Assembly (NCBI RefSeq): GCF_014653435.1
Contig: NZ_BNAO01000004.1
Span: forward strand, 173,802-237,801
Length of the DNA: 64,000 nt
Origin: Alishewanella longhuensis
GTDB taxonomy: Bacteria > Pseudomonadota > Gammaproteobacteria > Enterobacterales > Alteromonadaceae
Reading direction: 5' to 3'
Shown: piece after piece, positions 19,172-28,296 of the stretch
Position numbering within the stretch: position 1 is the stretch's first letter
How the letters are laid out: every line of letters starts with the position of its first letter
Translations under genes and position numbers: made by a program
Notes under the pieces: generated by a model
The model's database searches: none
Told to the model about the DNA's origin: nothing
The model's input: only the letters and a program-made list of their open reading frames with translations

Positions 19172-19555
19172 TTGGATAAAAATATGAAAATTCTCGTAGT
19201 CGACGATTTTTCGACCATGAGACGTATCATTAAAAACCTATTGCGCGATCTTGGTTTTACAAATATTTCAGAAGCTGACGATGGCAGCACGGCACTGCCG
19301 ATGCTACAAAGCGGAGATTTTGACTTTGTGGTAACAGACTGGAATATGCCTGGTATGCAAGGTATAGACTTATTGCGGGCAATTCGTGCTGATGCAAAGC
19401 TAAAGCACATACCCGTATTAATGGTTACCGCCGAAGCTAAAAAGGAACAGATCATTGCGGCAGCGCAAGCTGGTGTAAATGGTTATATCGTCAAACCTTT
19501 TACTGCGGCGACGTTACAGGAAAAGCTGGCGAAAGTATTTGAGCGGATCGGTTAG
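19172..19555 (+). CDS. cheY: Chemotaxis response regulator CheY
   Basis: CheY carries the phosphate from CheA to FliM. The start chosen is TTG 19172, preceded by GGAGGGG at 19162-19168; it gives a 127-residue protein beginning [18 protein letters not shown], as in Shewanella and Vibrio CheY. An in-frame ATG at 19148 would add eight residues but would place the Shine-Dalgarno sequence inside the gene. Acidic pocket Asp11/Asp12, phosphorylation site Asp56 (VVTDWNMPG), and the late Thr (VTAEA) and Lys (IVKPF) are intact. Confidence 0.95.
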   Translation: MDKNMKILVVDDFSTMRRIIKNLLRDLGFTNISEADDGSTALPMLQSGDFDFVVTDWNMPGMQGIDLLRAIRADAKLKHIPVLMVTAEAKKEQIIAAAQAGVNGYIVKPFTAATLQEKLAKVFERIG

Positions 19556-19580
19556 GCCGTATCTTCCAAGGAGTAAAGCC

Positions 19581-20333
19581 ATGCCTGAGACTACGGTCCC
19601 ACTTATTACGCTTGAACAAGCCAAAGAACTAGTCCAATTATTGGAAATGGGAGAGCAGGATATCGCAAACCAGCTGGTACAACAGCTTGGTTTGCCCGGT
19701 TCTTCTGAACTCTTTGCTGAGGTGGGGAAATTAACCCGGCAGCTCCATGATTCACTTAAAAACTTTCAGATAGATCCCTCCTTAAGTAACATTCTGGAAG
19801 AGGATATCCCTGACGCTAAAAAGCGACTTAACCATGTCATTGATATGACAGAGCAAGCGGCTAATCGTACCATGGACGCCGTTGAGTCGTGTTTACCAAT
19901 AGCGGACCAGATTAGTGCTCAATTAAACCAGCTCATGCCACAGTGGCAACGGTTGATGAACCGGGATTTAGAACTGGGTGAGTTTAAAACCTTATGCCAC
20001 GGTATCGATAGTTTCTTATTACAGACGGTGGCTGAGTCTACTCGTTTGAATAATTTACTGACTGACGTGTTGATGGCGCAGGATTATCAGGATTTAACCG
20101 GGCAAATTCTACGGCGTGTGATTGAGCTGGTGCGGGAAGTAGAAGAAAGCCTAATTGGCTTATTAACTGCTTTTGGTAATGCGAATCCCAAACTGCTGGA
20201 ACAAAAGCCGACGAAAAGCAAACCTAAAACAGCGGTTACCGCTGAAGGCCCCATTATTGATGCCGCTGAGCGGAATGATGTTGTTTCCGGGCAGGATGAC
20301 GTTGATGATTTACTGTCGAGCTTAGGTTTTTAA
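19581..20333 (+). CDS. cheZ: CheY-P phosphatase CheZ
   Basis: CheZ dephosphorylates CheY and is restricted largely to beta- and gammaproteobacteria. Start ATG 19581 has an AAGGAG ribosome binding site; the open frame extends further upstream into cheY but without support. The 250-residue product has the long four-helix-bundle core with the active-site segment MAQDYQDLTGQILRRVI (Asp and Gln conserved) and the C-terminal CheY-binding peptide DVDDLLSSLGF. It lies between cheY and cheA, the usual order. Confidence 0.96.
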   Translation: MPETTVPLITLEQAKELVQLLEMGEQDIANQLVQQLGLPGSSELFAEVGKLTRQLHDSLKNFQIDPSLSNILEEDIPDAKKRLNHVIDMTEQAANRTMDAVESCLPIADQISAQLNQLMPQWQRLMNRDLELGEFKTLCHGIDSFLLQTVAESTRLNNLLTDVLMAQDYQDLTGQILRRVIELVREVEESLIGLLTAFGNANPKLLEQKPTKSKPKTAVTAEGPIIDAAERNDVVSGQDDVDDLLSSLGF

Positions 20334-20348
20334 CAGAGGTGTCTGCAG

Positions 20349-22475
20349 ATGAGTTTTGATATGGATGAAGATATTCTTCAGGATTTTCTGGTAGAAGCCG
20401 GTGAAATTCTGGAGTTGTTGCAAGAGCAGCTCGTTGAGTTAGAGAATAATCCTCAAGACGCCGCTTTGCTTAATGCTATTTTCCGTGGCTTCCATACAGT
20501 GAAAGGTGGTGCGGGTTTTCTGTCACTGACTGAACTGGTTGACGCTTGCCACGGTGCAGAGAACGTGTTTGATATTTTACGTACTGGCAAACGTAGCATT
20601 ACACCTGAGCTTATGGACACCATCTTACAAGCACTGGATGCAGTAAATGGGATGTTTACAGAGGTCAATGCCAAACAACCTTTAACACCGGCAGCACCTG
20701 AGTTATTGGCTGCATTACACTATTACAGTGAGCCTGAAACTGCAGGCGAGGTGGCGCCTGTCGCTGTTAAAGCGCCCGAGCCGGTGAAAACCCCTGAACC
20801 TCAGCATACCAAGCCTGTTACAGCAGACACTGATAATCAGGACATTGAAAGTATTACTGAAGATGAATTCGAGCGAATGCTTGATGAATTGCATGGTGCT
20901 AAGGCTCCTGGTCAAGCGGTAACAGCAGTTGCTACCCCAAGTAATGCAGCCTCTGGCGATGATATTACTGACGATGAATTCGAAGCGTTACTTGATCAAC
21001 TTCATGGCAAAGGTAGCTTCAAAGCAGAGAAGCCTGCCGATGCTGCTCCGGCACCCATTACCAACTCAGGTAATAGTGGTGACGATATTTCTGACGACGA
21101 ATTTGAAGCGCTTCTTGATCAGTTACATGGCAAGGGTAAGGCACCTATCGTTGTGTCGAAACCCAATTCAGAGCCTGTCAGTGCGCCCGCACCTGTCACA
21201 CCTTCTCCGGTACCGGCAAAAGCAGCAGATACTCCGCCAGCGCCTGTGGCAGATAAGGCTGCTGCGGCGGCTGAAACCACAGTGCGTGTTGATACAAAGC
21301 GGCTTGACCAGATTATGAATATGGTAGGTGAGCTGGTGCTGGTACGTAACCGGTTAGTCAGTCTGTCGGGTACGGCGCAAAATGAAGAAATGAGCAAAGC
21401 CATCGCAAATCTGGACGTAGTGACCGCTGATATTCAAGGCGCGGTGATGAAAACCCGGATGCAGCCTATTAAAAAGGTTTTCGGTCGTTTCCCCCGGGTT
21501 GTACGTGATTTAGCACGCTCCTTGAAAAAAGACATCGATCTGGTTTTGGAAGGCGAAGAAACTGATTTAGATAAAAACTTGGTTGAGGCTCTGGCTGATC
21601 CGCTGGTGCATTTGGTTAGAAACTCGGTAGATCATGGCATCGAAATGCCTGAAGTGCGCCAAGCAGCAGGAAAGCCACGAACCGGTGTTGTTAAGTTAGC
21701 GGCAACTCAGGCAGGGGATCATATTTTACTAACCATCCAAGACGATGGTGCAGGAATGGATCCTGAGAAACTAAAAGGTCTGGCTATTAAACGTGGTGTT
21801 ATTGATGCTGATGCTGCGACCAGAATGTCTGATACTGAAGCCTTTAATCTGATTTTTGCCCCTGGTTTTTCTACCAAAGAGCAAATATCGGATATCTCGG
21901 GTCGTGGTGTGGGTATGGATGTGGTGAAAACCAAAATTACCCAGCTAAACGGCACTGTGCATATCCACTCCAAGCTGGGTGAAGGTACCTTGCTGGAAAT
22001 TAAAGTACCACTCACGCTAGCTATTTTACCGACCTTAATGGTAATGGTAGGCAAGCAAACTTTTGCTTTACCCTTAGCTGGTGTGAATGAAATCTTCCAT
22101 CTTGATCTGGCAAAAACTAACATCGTTGATGGTCAATTGACGATAGTGGTTAGGAACAAAGCCATACCGCTCTTTTATCTCGAGCACTGGCTGGTTAAAG
22201 GTTCAGATAGAAAAATACGGCGTGAACAAGGCCATGTGGTGATCGTGCAGATTGGTACACAGCAGGTTGGTTTTGTAGTCGATCAGTTAATTGGTCAAGA
22301 AGAAGTGGTGATTAAAGCGCTTGATGCCTTACTGCAGGGAACCCCTGGAATGGCCGGTGCAACTATTACCTCTGATGGCGGTATAGCCTTGATTTTAGAT
22401 GTGCCCAACTTGCTAAAACATTATGCCAAGAAATCTAAGGTTAAATTTGAGCGGTTTAATAAACTGCATGCTTAA
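20349..22475 (+). CDS. cheA: Chemotaxis histidine kinase CheA
   Basis: CheA is the kinase of the chemoreceptor array and phosphorylates CheY and CheB. The 708-residue product has the P1/Hpt domain with phosphorylated His49 ([12 protein letters not shown]), a linker of about 180 residues, the P3 dimerisation domain from about 308, the P4 ATPase (N box [14 protein letters not shown] boxes DDGAGMDP and GRGVGMDVV) and the C-terminal P5 CheW-like domain. I cannot see a P2 CheY-binding domain in the linker; instead three near-identical DEFE-LLD-LHG motifs occur at residues 169-183, 206-220 and 247-261. See findings. Confidence 0.97.
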   Translation: MSFDMDEDILQDFLVEAGEILELLQEQLVELENNPQDAALLNAIFRGFHTVKGGAGFLSLTELVDACHGAENVFDILRTGKRSITPELMDTILQALDAVNGMFTEVNAKQPLTPAAPELLAALHYYSEPETAGEVAPVAVKAPEPVKTPEPQHTKPVTADTDNQDIESITEDEFERMLDELHGAKAPGQAVTAVATPSNAASGDDITDDEFEALLDQLHGKGSFKAEKPADAAPAPITNSGNSGDDISDDEFEALLDQLHGKGKAPIVVSKPNSEPVSAPAPVTPSPVPAKAADTPPAPVADKAAAAAETTVRVDTKRLDQIMNMVGELVLVRNRLVSLSGTAQNEEMSKAIANLDVVTADIQGAVMKTRMQPIKKVFGRFPRVVRDLARSLKKDIDLVLEGEETDLDKNLVEALADPLVHLVRNSVDHGIEMPEVRQAAGKPRTGVVKLAATQAGDHILLTIQDDGAGMDPEKLKGLAIKRGVIDADAATRMSDTEAFNLIFAPGFSTKEQISDISGRGVGMDVVKTKITQLNGTVHIHSKLGEGTLLEIKVPLTLAILPTLMVMVGKQTFALPLAGVNEIFHLDLAKTNIVDGQLTIVVRNKAIPLFYLEHWLVKGSDRKIRREQGHVVIVQIGTQQVGFVVDQLIGQEEVVIKALDALLQGTPGMAGATITSDGGIALILDVPNLLKHYAKKSKVKFERFNKLHA
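20853..21131 (+). repeat. Three dispersed coding repeats in the CheA linker
   Basis: Three copies of a 15-residue acidic motif ([45 protein letters not shown]) lie about 40 residues apart, joined by Ala/Pro-rich linkers. At DNA level copies 2 and 3 are similar but differ at many third positions, so they are maintained at protein level rather than being a fresh duplication. The motif looks like an amphipathic docking helix. Confidence 0.9.
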
Positions 22476-22486
22476 GTGAGAGTGGC

Positions 22487-23662
22487 ATGACCATTAGGGT
22501 TTTGATTGTTGATGACTCCAGCTTCTTCCGACGTAGGCTCACCGAAATATTGTCGGCTGATGCAGAGTTAGAGGTGATAGACACTGCTAACAATGGTCGT
22601 GAAGCTGTTGACAAAGCCTTAGCGCTAAAGCCTGATGTTATTACGATGGATATTGAAATGCCAGTTTTGGATGGGATTTCAGCGGTACGCGAAATAATGC
22701 AGGCGCAGCGGATCCCTATCCTTATGTTTTCTTCGTTAACCCACGAAGGCGCTAAGGCTACGTTAGATGCGTTAGATGCCGGTGCGGTTGATTTCTTACC
22801 TAAGAAGTTCGAGGATATTGCCCGGGATAAACAAGAGGCTGCCGAGGTATTGCGGGAACGCGTTAAAGCGGTGGCTCGGCGTCGGCCTCTGGGACGGACG
22901 ACCTTTAGTAACTCGGCTTTAGCACGCAGTTCCTCTTTAACTGGACGAACATTGAGTGAACCACAACGAGCAGTAACTGAGCCAGCCAAGCCGTTAACCG
23001 CCCGCAGTATGTTAGAGCGTCCCAAGCTGACTGAGCGTGCGGCCTTAGTCGCTGGTAGACATCATGCCACAAGCAGTGGTAAAGAGTACAAATTGGTTGC
23101 TATAGGTACTTCTACCGGGGGACCGGTTGCCTTGCAACGTATTTTAACGGCGCTACCGGCGAGTTTTCCCTTACCGATAATTCTGATACAGCACATGCCA
23201 GCAGCTTTTACGGGCGCTTTTGCGCAGCGGTTAAATACGCTGGCGAAAATAGAAATTAAAGAAGCGGAAGACAATGATTTACTGCGCCCTGGAGTTGCTT
23301 ATTTAGCTCCAGGTGGCAAACAAATGCTAATTGAAGGTAATGATCATCAAGCCAGATTGCGCATTAAAGAAGACGATTCGCCAAGAATAACATTTAAACC
23401 AAGTGTCGACATTACGTTTGCTACCGCTGCCCGGGTTTATCACGATAAAGTATTAGCTATAGTGTTAACGGGAATGGGGGCGGATGGCCGAGAGGGGGCA
23501 AGACTCTTAAAACAGCAAGGCTCAACCATCTGGGCGCAGGATGAAGCTAGCTGTGTGGTCTACGGTATGCCGCAGGCCATAGCTGCCGCTGGTTTGATGG
23601 ATGCGGAAATTACCCTAACGGATGTCGCAACTCGAATGTTGACGGAACTTAAGCATGGATAA
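22487..23662 (+). CDS. cheB: Protein-glutamate methylesterase CheB
   Basis: CheB removes methyl groups from chemoreceptors and deamidates glutamines, giving adaptation. The 391-residue product has an N-terminal receiver domain (Asp10/Asp11, phosphorylated Asp55 in TMDIEMP), a longer than usual Arg/Thr-rich linker (about 125-195), and the C-terminal methylesterase domain with catalytic Ser in [10 protein letters not shown], His in [14 protein letters not shown] and Asp in [11 protein letters not shown]. No cheR lies in this window, so the partner methyltransferase must be elsewhere. The end overlaps motC by 8 bases. Confidence 0.96.
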   Translation: MTIRVLIVDDSSFFRRRLTEILSADAELEVIDTANNGREAVDKALALKPDVITMDIEMPVLDGISAVREIMQAQRIPILMFSSLTHEGAKATLDALDAGAVDFLPKKFEDIARDKQEAAEVLRERVKAVARRRPLGRTTFSNSALARSSSLTGRTLSEPQRAVTEPAKPLTARSMLERPKLTERAALVAGRHHATSSGKEYKLVAIGTSTGGPVALQRILTALPASFPLPIILIQHMPAAFTGAFAQRLNTLAKIEIKEAEDNDLLRPGVAYLAPGGKQMLIEGNDHQARLRIKEDDSPRITFKPSVDITFATAARVYHDKVLAIVLTGMGADGREGARLLKQQGSTIWAQDEASCVVYGMPQAIAAAGLMDAEITLTDVATRMLTELKHG

Positions 23663-24398
23663 ACTGGCGTTAAGCGGCTTTCTGTTAGCTGTATTGGCCG
23701 TTGCTGGTGGCTTTATGCTCGAAGGAGGGACGTTAAGCACTCTCTTACATTTCCCTGCTTTTGTGATTGTCTTTGGCGGCACCATAGGTGCTGTAATGCT
23801 ACAAACGCCTTTTGCGCAGTTTCGGCTGGGGCTAAGTATGTTGCCTTGGGTATTTAAACAAAATGGATTAAATGTACAAGCGACTACCGAACGGATCGTC
23901 GAGTGGGGAACCGCCGCTCGGGTGAACGGTTTTTTGTCGTTGGAGTCTGTGGCTTTAGAAGAGTCTGATACATTTTTGCATCGAGGTTTGAATTTACTGG
24001 TCGATGGTGTTGAAGCACAATCAATACAAGCTACGCTGGATGCCGAATTAAGCCTTGAGCAGGAACGTTTACTGCGGGGGGCTCGTATTTATGATGCAAT
24101 GGGTGGATATAGCCCTACTATTGGTATTATCGGTGCAGTTCTGGGGTTAATTCAGGCACTTAGTCATATTAGTGATCCAGATTTGCTTGGGTTAGGAATT
24201 GCAACCGCTTTTGTGGCTACCATCTATGGCGTAGGCTTTGCAAATCTGCTGTTTATCCCGGTGGGGAACAAGTTGAAGAACCTAATACAGCAGCAAAGCT
24301 TGTATCGCGAACTGATTATTGAAGGGCTTGTTTCGATAGCTCAGGGACAAAATCCGCGGCTTATTGAACACAAACTGGCCGCCTACTGGCAAGGCTAA
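23655..24398 (+). CDS. motC: Flagellar motor stator protein MotC (MotA family)
   Basis: This is a MotA-type stator subunit. The 247-residue protein has four membrane helices (about 2-24, 32-52, 148-170, 180-203) and the conserved [20 protein letters not shown] and [22 protein letters not shown] blocks. Its position after cheB and before an OmpA-type MotB homologue matches the motC-motD pair of Pseudomonas, which works as a second stator set beside motA-motB. The alternative, that it is the only stator of this organism, cannot be excluded from this window. Confidence 0.93.
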   Translation: MDKLALSGFLLAVLAVAGGFMLEGGTLSTLLHFPAFVIVFGGTIGAVMLQTPFAQFRLGLSMLPWVFKQNGLNVQATTERIVEWGTAARVNGFLSLESVALEESDTFLHRGLNLLVDGVEAQSIQATLDAELSLEQERLLRGARIYDAMGGYSPTIGIIGAVLGLIQALSHISDPDLLGLGIATAFVATIYGVGFANLLFIPVGNKLKNLIQQQSLYRELIIEGLVSIAQGQNPRLIEHKLAAYWQG

Positions 24399-24401
24399 GC
24401 A

Positions 24402-25364
24402 ATGTACCGACATCGCCGTTTAAGACAGCAACCCGAACGCGAAGAGCTTGATCGCTGGTTGGTATCCTATGCGGATTATATGACGCTGATGTTTGCACTC
24501 TTTGTTGTTCTCTACGCGCTTTCTTTGCTAAAGCAAGATGAGTTTAATGCGTTGACCGAGTCTATTACCAAAATTTTCGAAAAGTCACCGCGCCAAGATA
24601 GTCTCGGTCCTGCGAGCTCTTTACCCCCTGTTTCGGGGAACTCAGAGTTTGGGTTTTCAGGAGCCGCTGTCAATCAACCGTCCACACCTAAAGAGGTTGC
24701 TAACGCGACAACGTTATCTGATGTACGGCAACAACATTTGGGAAGCCCACTGCAGCTGATTGAGCAAGATCTACGATTGGCACTTAGTGATTTGATTGGG
24801 CAGGGAGTAGCCAAGCTTATTCAAGATGACGACTGGTTGGTGATTGAACTAAATAGTGGATTATTATTTGCTTCTGGCAGCGCTACAGCCACTAACTCAG
24901 CCAGAACGGTACTGCAAGAAATTAGTAAAATCATTAACCCGATCAATAATTTTTTAAGAGTTCGCGGCTATACTGATAATATTCCTATTCGCAATGAAGT
25001 GTTTTCATCTAATTGGGAGTTATCAGTTGCTCGAGCGACATCAGTGCTACGGATACTGGAAACTCTGGGTACGCCATCGCATCGAATGGCGATAGAGGGG
25101 TTTGGTGAATACTACCCAACTGCAGATAATGCGACAGCCAGCGGCAGAGCAGAGAACCGCAAAGTGGTCATCGCTATCTCTCGTTTTGGGTATCAGTCAG
25201 AAGCACAAAAGGCAACAGAACAAAATGCCGTGTTAGAACAACAATTACAAAACGTTACTCAGGCTGATGGCTCTATTCAGGTTGTGCCTCTACCGGGTGG
25301 TGGTATTCGTATTACAACGCGTCAGGATAACCCTGATGCTAAGTCAGATAGACAGGATCCGTAA
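24402..25364 (+). CDS. motD: Flagellar motor stator protein MotD (MotB family)
   Basis: This MotB-type protein anchors the stator to peptidoglycan and holds the proton-binding residue. The 320-residue product has a short basic N terminus, one membrane helix (about 22-44, SYADYMTLMFALFVVLYALS) with the essential Asp at residue 25, a plug/linker region, and an OmpA-like peptidoglycan-binding domain (about 140-270, containing RVRGYTDNIPI and EGFGEYYPTADNATASGRAENRKV, read in part). It follows motC after 3 bases. Confidence 0.93.
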   Translation: MYRHRRLRQQPEREELDRWLVSYADYMTLMFALFVVLYALSLLKQDEFNALTESITKIFEKSPRQDSLGPASSLPPVSGNSEFGFSGAAVNQPSTPKEVANATTLSDVRQQHLGSPLQLIEQDLRLALSDLIGQGVAKLIQDDDWLVIELNSGLLFASGSATATNSARTVLQEISKIINPINNFLRVRGYTDNIPIRNEVFSSNWELSVARATSVLRILETLGTPSHRMAIEGFGEYYPTADNATASGRAENRKVVIAISRFGYQSEAQKATEQNAVLEQQLQNVTQADGSIQVVPLPGGGIRITTRQDNPDAKSDRQDP

Positions 25365-25365
25365 A

Positions 25366-26142
25366 TTGGTCATTTGGACAATAGCAAATCAAAAAGGTGG
25401 TGTAGGTAAAACCACGACCACAGTAACACTTGGAGGCTTGCTCGCCGAGCGAGGCTATCGTGTGTTATTGGTCGATACTGATCCGCACGCCTCACTTACC
25501 TATTATTTTGGTATTGATGCCGAAGAGCTCGAGGTGAGTGTTTATGATATTTTTGTGCGTGGTAAAAATATCACTCGCGAAGAAATTTTACAGTCGCTTT
25601 GTCCTAGTACGGCAGAAAGATTAGACATTTTGCCGGCTTCTATGTCACTTGCCACCTTGGATAGATCTATGGGCAATAAAGGTGGTATGGGGTTGATTGT
25701 TAAAAAAGCCCTGCAGTTAATTGCCAAGGATTATGACTACGTGCTTATAGATTGTCCGCCTGTTATGGGCGTACTTATGGTAAATGCGCTAGCAGCCTGC
25801 GATAGAGTATTAATACCGGTACAAACTGAATTTTTAGCCTTAAAAGGCCTGGAACGTATGATTGCAACCATGGCTTTAATGCGTAGTTCCCAGCAAGATT
25901 TGGCTTTCACCATTATTCCTACTATGTACGACAAACGCACTAAAGCGTCTTTAGAGGCTTATAAAGAACTCAAAGCCAAGTATCAAGATAAAGTGTGGTC
26001 AGCGGTCGTACCTATAGATACAAAATTCCGTGATGCTTCGCTAGCACAGACACCACCGAATGCCTTTGCCGGAGCATCACGCGGCGTTTTCGCTTACAAC
26101 ACGCTGCTGACCTACTTGTTGCAACTGGCACCGGAGGCTTAA
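25366..26142 (+). CDS. parC: ParA-like ATPase ParC, polar localisation of chemotaxis arrays
   Basis: The product is a ParA/Soj-type ATPase with deviant Walker A KGGVGKTTT at residues 10-18. Start TTG 25366 gives a 258-residue protein beginning MVIWTIANQKGGVGKTTT, the form known from Vibrio and Pseudomonas homologues, with AGGA 8 bases upstream; longer in-frame starts (ATG 25336) would run back into motD. In Vibrio, ParC recruits chemotaxis arrays to the pole and works with ParP. The gene order motD-parC-parP-cheW is the same as in Pseudomonas. Function is by homology and context. Confidence 0.9.
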   Translation: MVIWTIANQKGGVGKTTTTVTLGGLLAERGYRVLLVDTDPHASLTYYFGIDAEELEVSVYDIFVRGKNITREEILQSLCPSTAERLDILPASMSLATLDRSMGNKGGMGLIVKKALQLIAKDYDYVLIDCPPVMGVLMVNALAACDRVLIPVQTEFLALKGLERMIATMALMRSSQQDLAFTIIPTMYDKRTKASLEAYKELKAKYQDKVWSAVVPIDTKFRDASLAQTPPNAFAGASRGVFAYNTLLTYLLQLAPEA

Positions 26143-26143
26143 C

Positions 26144-26953
26144 ATGAGCCATTTAATAGCTAGCCAGAAAGTGATTCAGCATTATCTTAAGGCATTATTA
26201 ACAGAAGAAGATGCTGTTGAAACGCCGGTTAAACCGGCGCTAGCGGATGAAAAAAAGGCCGAGTTAAATAAATTACTGGCACAAGCGGTTCCCGTAGCTA
26301 CAAAACCCGCTATTGCAACACCCGTTGTGACTCAAACAGCAAAACCTGTAGTTGCCTCACCAACACCACCTATGACCAAGCTGGTGCAACTGGCAGCAAA
26401 AAGTACTGTTGATACGAATAGCCCTAATTTGTTACAACGCGATATTCCGGTAGCACAGCGCCTGGCTGCTCCTGCGCCAGTTAAGGCTCCAGTTGAAAAA
26501 GCCTACCGTAACAGCAGGTTTCAGGCATTGTTTTTTAGTGTAGCGGGGCTTAAAGTAGCAGTGCCGTTGACTGAGTTGGGTGGCATTCACGAACTTACTG
26601 ATATTAATACCTTGTTTGGTAAGCCTAGCTGGTTCAAAGGTGTAATGTTGTATCGGGAGCAAAAACTGAATGTTGTTGATACCGCTCGCTGGATTATGCC
26701 AGAAAAATATGACGCAACGCTGGCACAAGGGTTAAACTATCAATATCTTGTTATGCTCGGCAGTAGTAACTGGGGTCTTTGTTGTGAGACCTTGATTGAT
26801 ACTATCACGCTTGAACCAGAACAAATTAAATGGCGTGAGCATGAAGGTAAGCGGCCCTGGATGGCTGGATTAATTAAAGAACATATGTGTGTGTTAGTTG
26901 ATGTAGAAGAGCTAATAACCCTGTTAGGCCGAGGCCTGGACATCAACGCCTGA
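26144..26953 (+). CDS. parP: CheW-like protein ParP, array tether
   Basis: The 269-residue protein has an Ala/Pro/Thr-rich N-terminal part (about 1-120) and a C-terminal CheW-like domain (about 125-265) with FFSVAGLKVAVPLTELGGIHEL. In Vibrio, ParP uses this domain to hold CheA in the polar array and to interact with ParC. It has a GGAGG ribosome binding site overlapping the end of parC, and cheW follows. The domain is divergent from the true CheW next to it, so it is unlikely to be a simple duplicate. Confidence 0.9.
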   Translation: MSHLIASQKVIQHYLKALLTEEDAVETPVKPALADEKKAELNKLLAQAVPVATKPAIATPVVTQTAKPVVASPTPPMTKLVQLAAKSTVDTNSPNLLQRDIPVAQRLAAPAPVKAPVEKAYRNSRFQALFFSVAGLKVAVPLTELGGIHELTDINTLFGKPSWFKGVMLYREQKLNVVDTARWIMPEKYDATLAQGLNYQYLVMLGSSNWGLCCETLIDTITLEPEQIKWREHEGKRPWMAGLIKEHMCVLVDVEELITLLGRGLDINA

Positions 26954-26979
26954 ACAGGCAGACCAATGAGGAGCTGTAG

Positions 26980-27474
26980 ATGAGTAATAAAATTTCCCAA
27001 ACGGCAGATAAGAACCAGGCCACTGATCAGGTATTACAATGGGTGACTTTTCGCTTGCAAGAGGAAACCTATGGTATCAACGTAATGCAAGTACAAGAAG
27101 TACTACGCTATTCAGAAATTGCTCCGGTTCCCGGTTCACCGGATTATGTGTTGGGCATCATCAACCTGCGTGGTAATGTCGTTACCGTGATTGATACCAG
27201 AGCCCGTTTCGGACTGCCACCAGCAGAAGTTACCGATAACACAAGAGTTGTTATTATTGAAGCAGAGAAACAGGTTATTGGCATTTTGGTAGATAGCGTT
27301 GCCGAGGTGGTATATCTAAAACAATCTGAAATAGATGTTGCGCCTAACGTTGGCACTGACGAAAGTGCTCGTTTTATTCAAGGTGTTGCAAATCGTGAAG
27401 GTGAATTATTAATATTAGTCGATCTTAATAAGCTGCTTAATGATGATGAATGGGATGAAATCAGCAGTATCTAA
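26980..27474 (+). CDS. cheW: Chemotaxis coupling protein CheW
   Basis: CheW links CheA to chemoreceptors in the array. The 164-residue product is a single CheW domain with the typical VTFRLQEETYGINVMQVQEV start and GSPDYVLGIINLRGNVVTVID core. Length fits the family (about 160-167). A GAGGAG ribosome binding site precedes it, and its stop shares one base with the ATG of the next gene (TAATG). Confidence 0.96.
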   Translation: MSNKISQTADKNQATDQVLQWVTFRLQEETYGINVMQVQEVLRYSEIAPVPGSPDYVLGIINLRGNVVTVIDTRARFGLPPAEVTDNTRVVIIEAEKQVIGILVDSVAEVVYLKQSEIDVAPNVGTDESARFIQGVANREGELLILVDLNKLLNDDEWDEISSI

Positions 27475-27914
27475 TGATTAACCTTAGCTTGCTACCCTGG
27501 CTACTTAATGCCATTTTTTTAATATTGCTGCTGGTACTTTGGCTGCGGTGCCGGCAACAATGGCGTGCGCAGCAACAATCTTTAAGCTTACTTAGCTCAC
27601 AGTTTGAAGCTAGCCAGCAGCAAAGCAGCATCACACAGACCGAAACTGAGGAATTGCGTGCTGGTGTTATTGGTGTTGGGCAAAGAGTATTGGATTTGCA
27701 AGAACAGCAGCAGTTATTAAAACTACAAGTGTTGCAGTTACAAGAGCAGCAAGATGCGATAGCGCTCAGTGATCCTGAGAGCAAAATATATAGCAGAGCA
27801 ATGAAAATGGTAGAGCTCGGCGCTGATTTAGAAGAAATTATTCGTGAGTGCGAACTGCCAAGGGCAGAAGCTGAGCTACTATATAATTTACATCAACAGA
27901 AAAACGTTAAATAG
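27474..27914 (+). CDS. DUF2802 membrane-anchored coiled-coil protein
   Basis: The function is unknown. The 146-residue product has an N-terminal membrane helix (about residues 8-24, LLNAIFLILLLVLWLRC), a Gln-rich coiled coil (about 27-100), and a C-terminal DUF2802-type helical segment with MVELGADLEEIIRECELPRAEAEL, which resembles a small helix-turn-helix. The same family follows cheW in Pseudomonas and Shewanella flagellar clusters, so a role in polar flagellar or chemotaxis organisation is a reasonable inference, not shown by the sequence. Confidence 0.85.
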   Translation: MINLSLLPWLLNAIFLILLLVLWLRCRQQWRAQQQSLSLLSSQFEASQQQSSITQTETEELRAGVIGVGQRVLDLQEQQQLLKLQVLQLQEQQDAIALSDPESKIYSRAMKMVELGADLEEIIRECELPRAEAELLYNLHQQKNVK

Positions 27915-27917
27915 CTT

Positions 27918-28223
27918 ATGGCTAAAATACCCGAGCAAAGCGCTGCTGCACTGAAATATGATGGTAAAAACGCACCCGTCATAGTGGCTAAAGGGCATGG
28001 ACAGCTAGCCTCGGATATTATTTCGTTAGCACGTGAGCATGGAGTGCTGATCCACGAAGATGCTGAGCTGACCAAATTACTTAGCCAGTTACAACTAGGC
28101 GAGCAAATCCCCAAAGAATTATATCTTATTATCGCTGAGCTGATCGCTTTCTCTTATGTACTGCAGGGCCAATTCCCCGATAATTGGCATAATATCCATC
28201 AGCGTATCGATTTCAAAACTTAA
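27918..28223 (+). CDS. FlhB C-terminal paralogue (FlhX/FlhB2-like)
   Basis: The 101-residue product matches only the cytoplasmic C-terminal domain of FlhB: AALKYDGKNAPVIVAKG at its start aligns with the segment right after the NPTH cleavage site in full-length FlhB, and the rest follows the same fold (ELTKLLSQLQLGEQIPKELY). It lacks the membrane part and the NPTH motif. Such small paralogues are found in many polar flagellar clusters and can partly stand in for the cleaved FlhB C-terminal piece in some bacteria. The reading frame is intact and it is the last gene of the flagellar block. Confidence 0.88.
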   Translation: MAKIPEQSAAALKYDGKNAPVIVAKGHGQLASDIISLAREHGVLIHEDAELTKLLSQLQLGEQIPKELYLIIAELIAFSYVLQGQFPDNWHNIHQRIDFKT

Positions 28224-28238
28224 GGCGCTATGCGCTTT
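28222..28238 (+). terminator. Possible terminator after the flagellar/chemotaxis block
   Basis: AAGGCGC-TAT-GCGCTTT forms a 7-pair stem (one G-T pair) immediately at the stop codon of the last plus-strand gene and is followed by ATTACT. The tail is poor, but the place, between two convergent genes, fits a transcript end. Confidence 0.4.
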
Positions 28239-28296
28239 ATTACTAACTGATTAGTTGCTGAGTCTTTTCCTGCCATTATCTATTCGTTGATGTCAG

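Noticed and set aside
25267..25365. Longer ParC start with 33 extra residues
   Set aside because: The extra part lies inside motD in another frame and is absent from known homologues; TTG 25366 has a suitable ribosome binding site.
27918..28223. Small FlhB paralogue as a pseudogene fragment of flhB
   Set aside because: The frame is intact, it has its own start and conserved core, and such paralogues are regular members of polar flagellar clusters.
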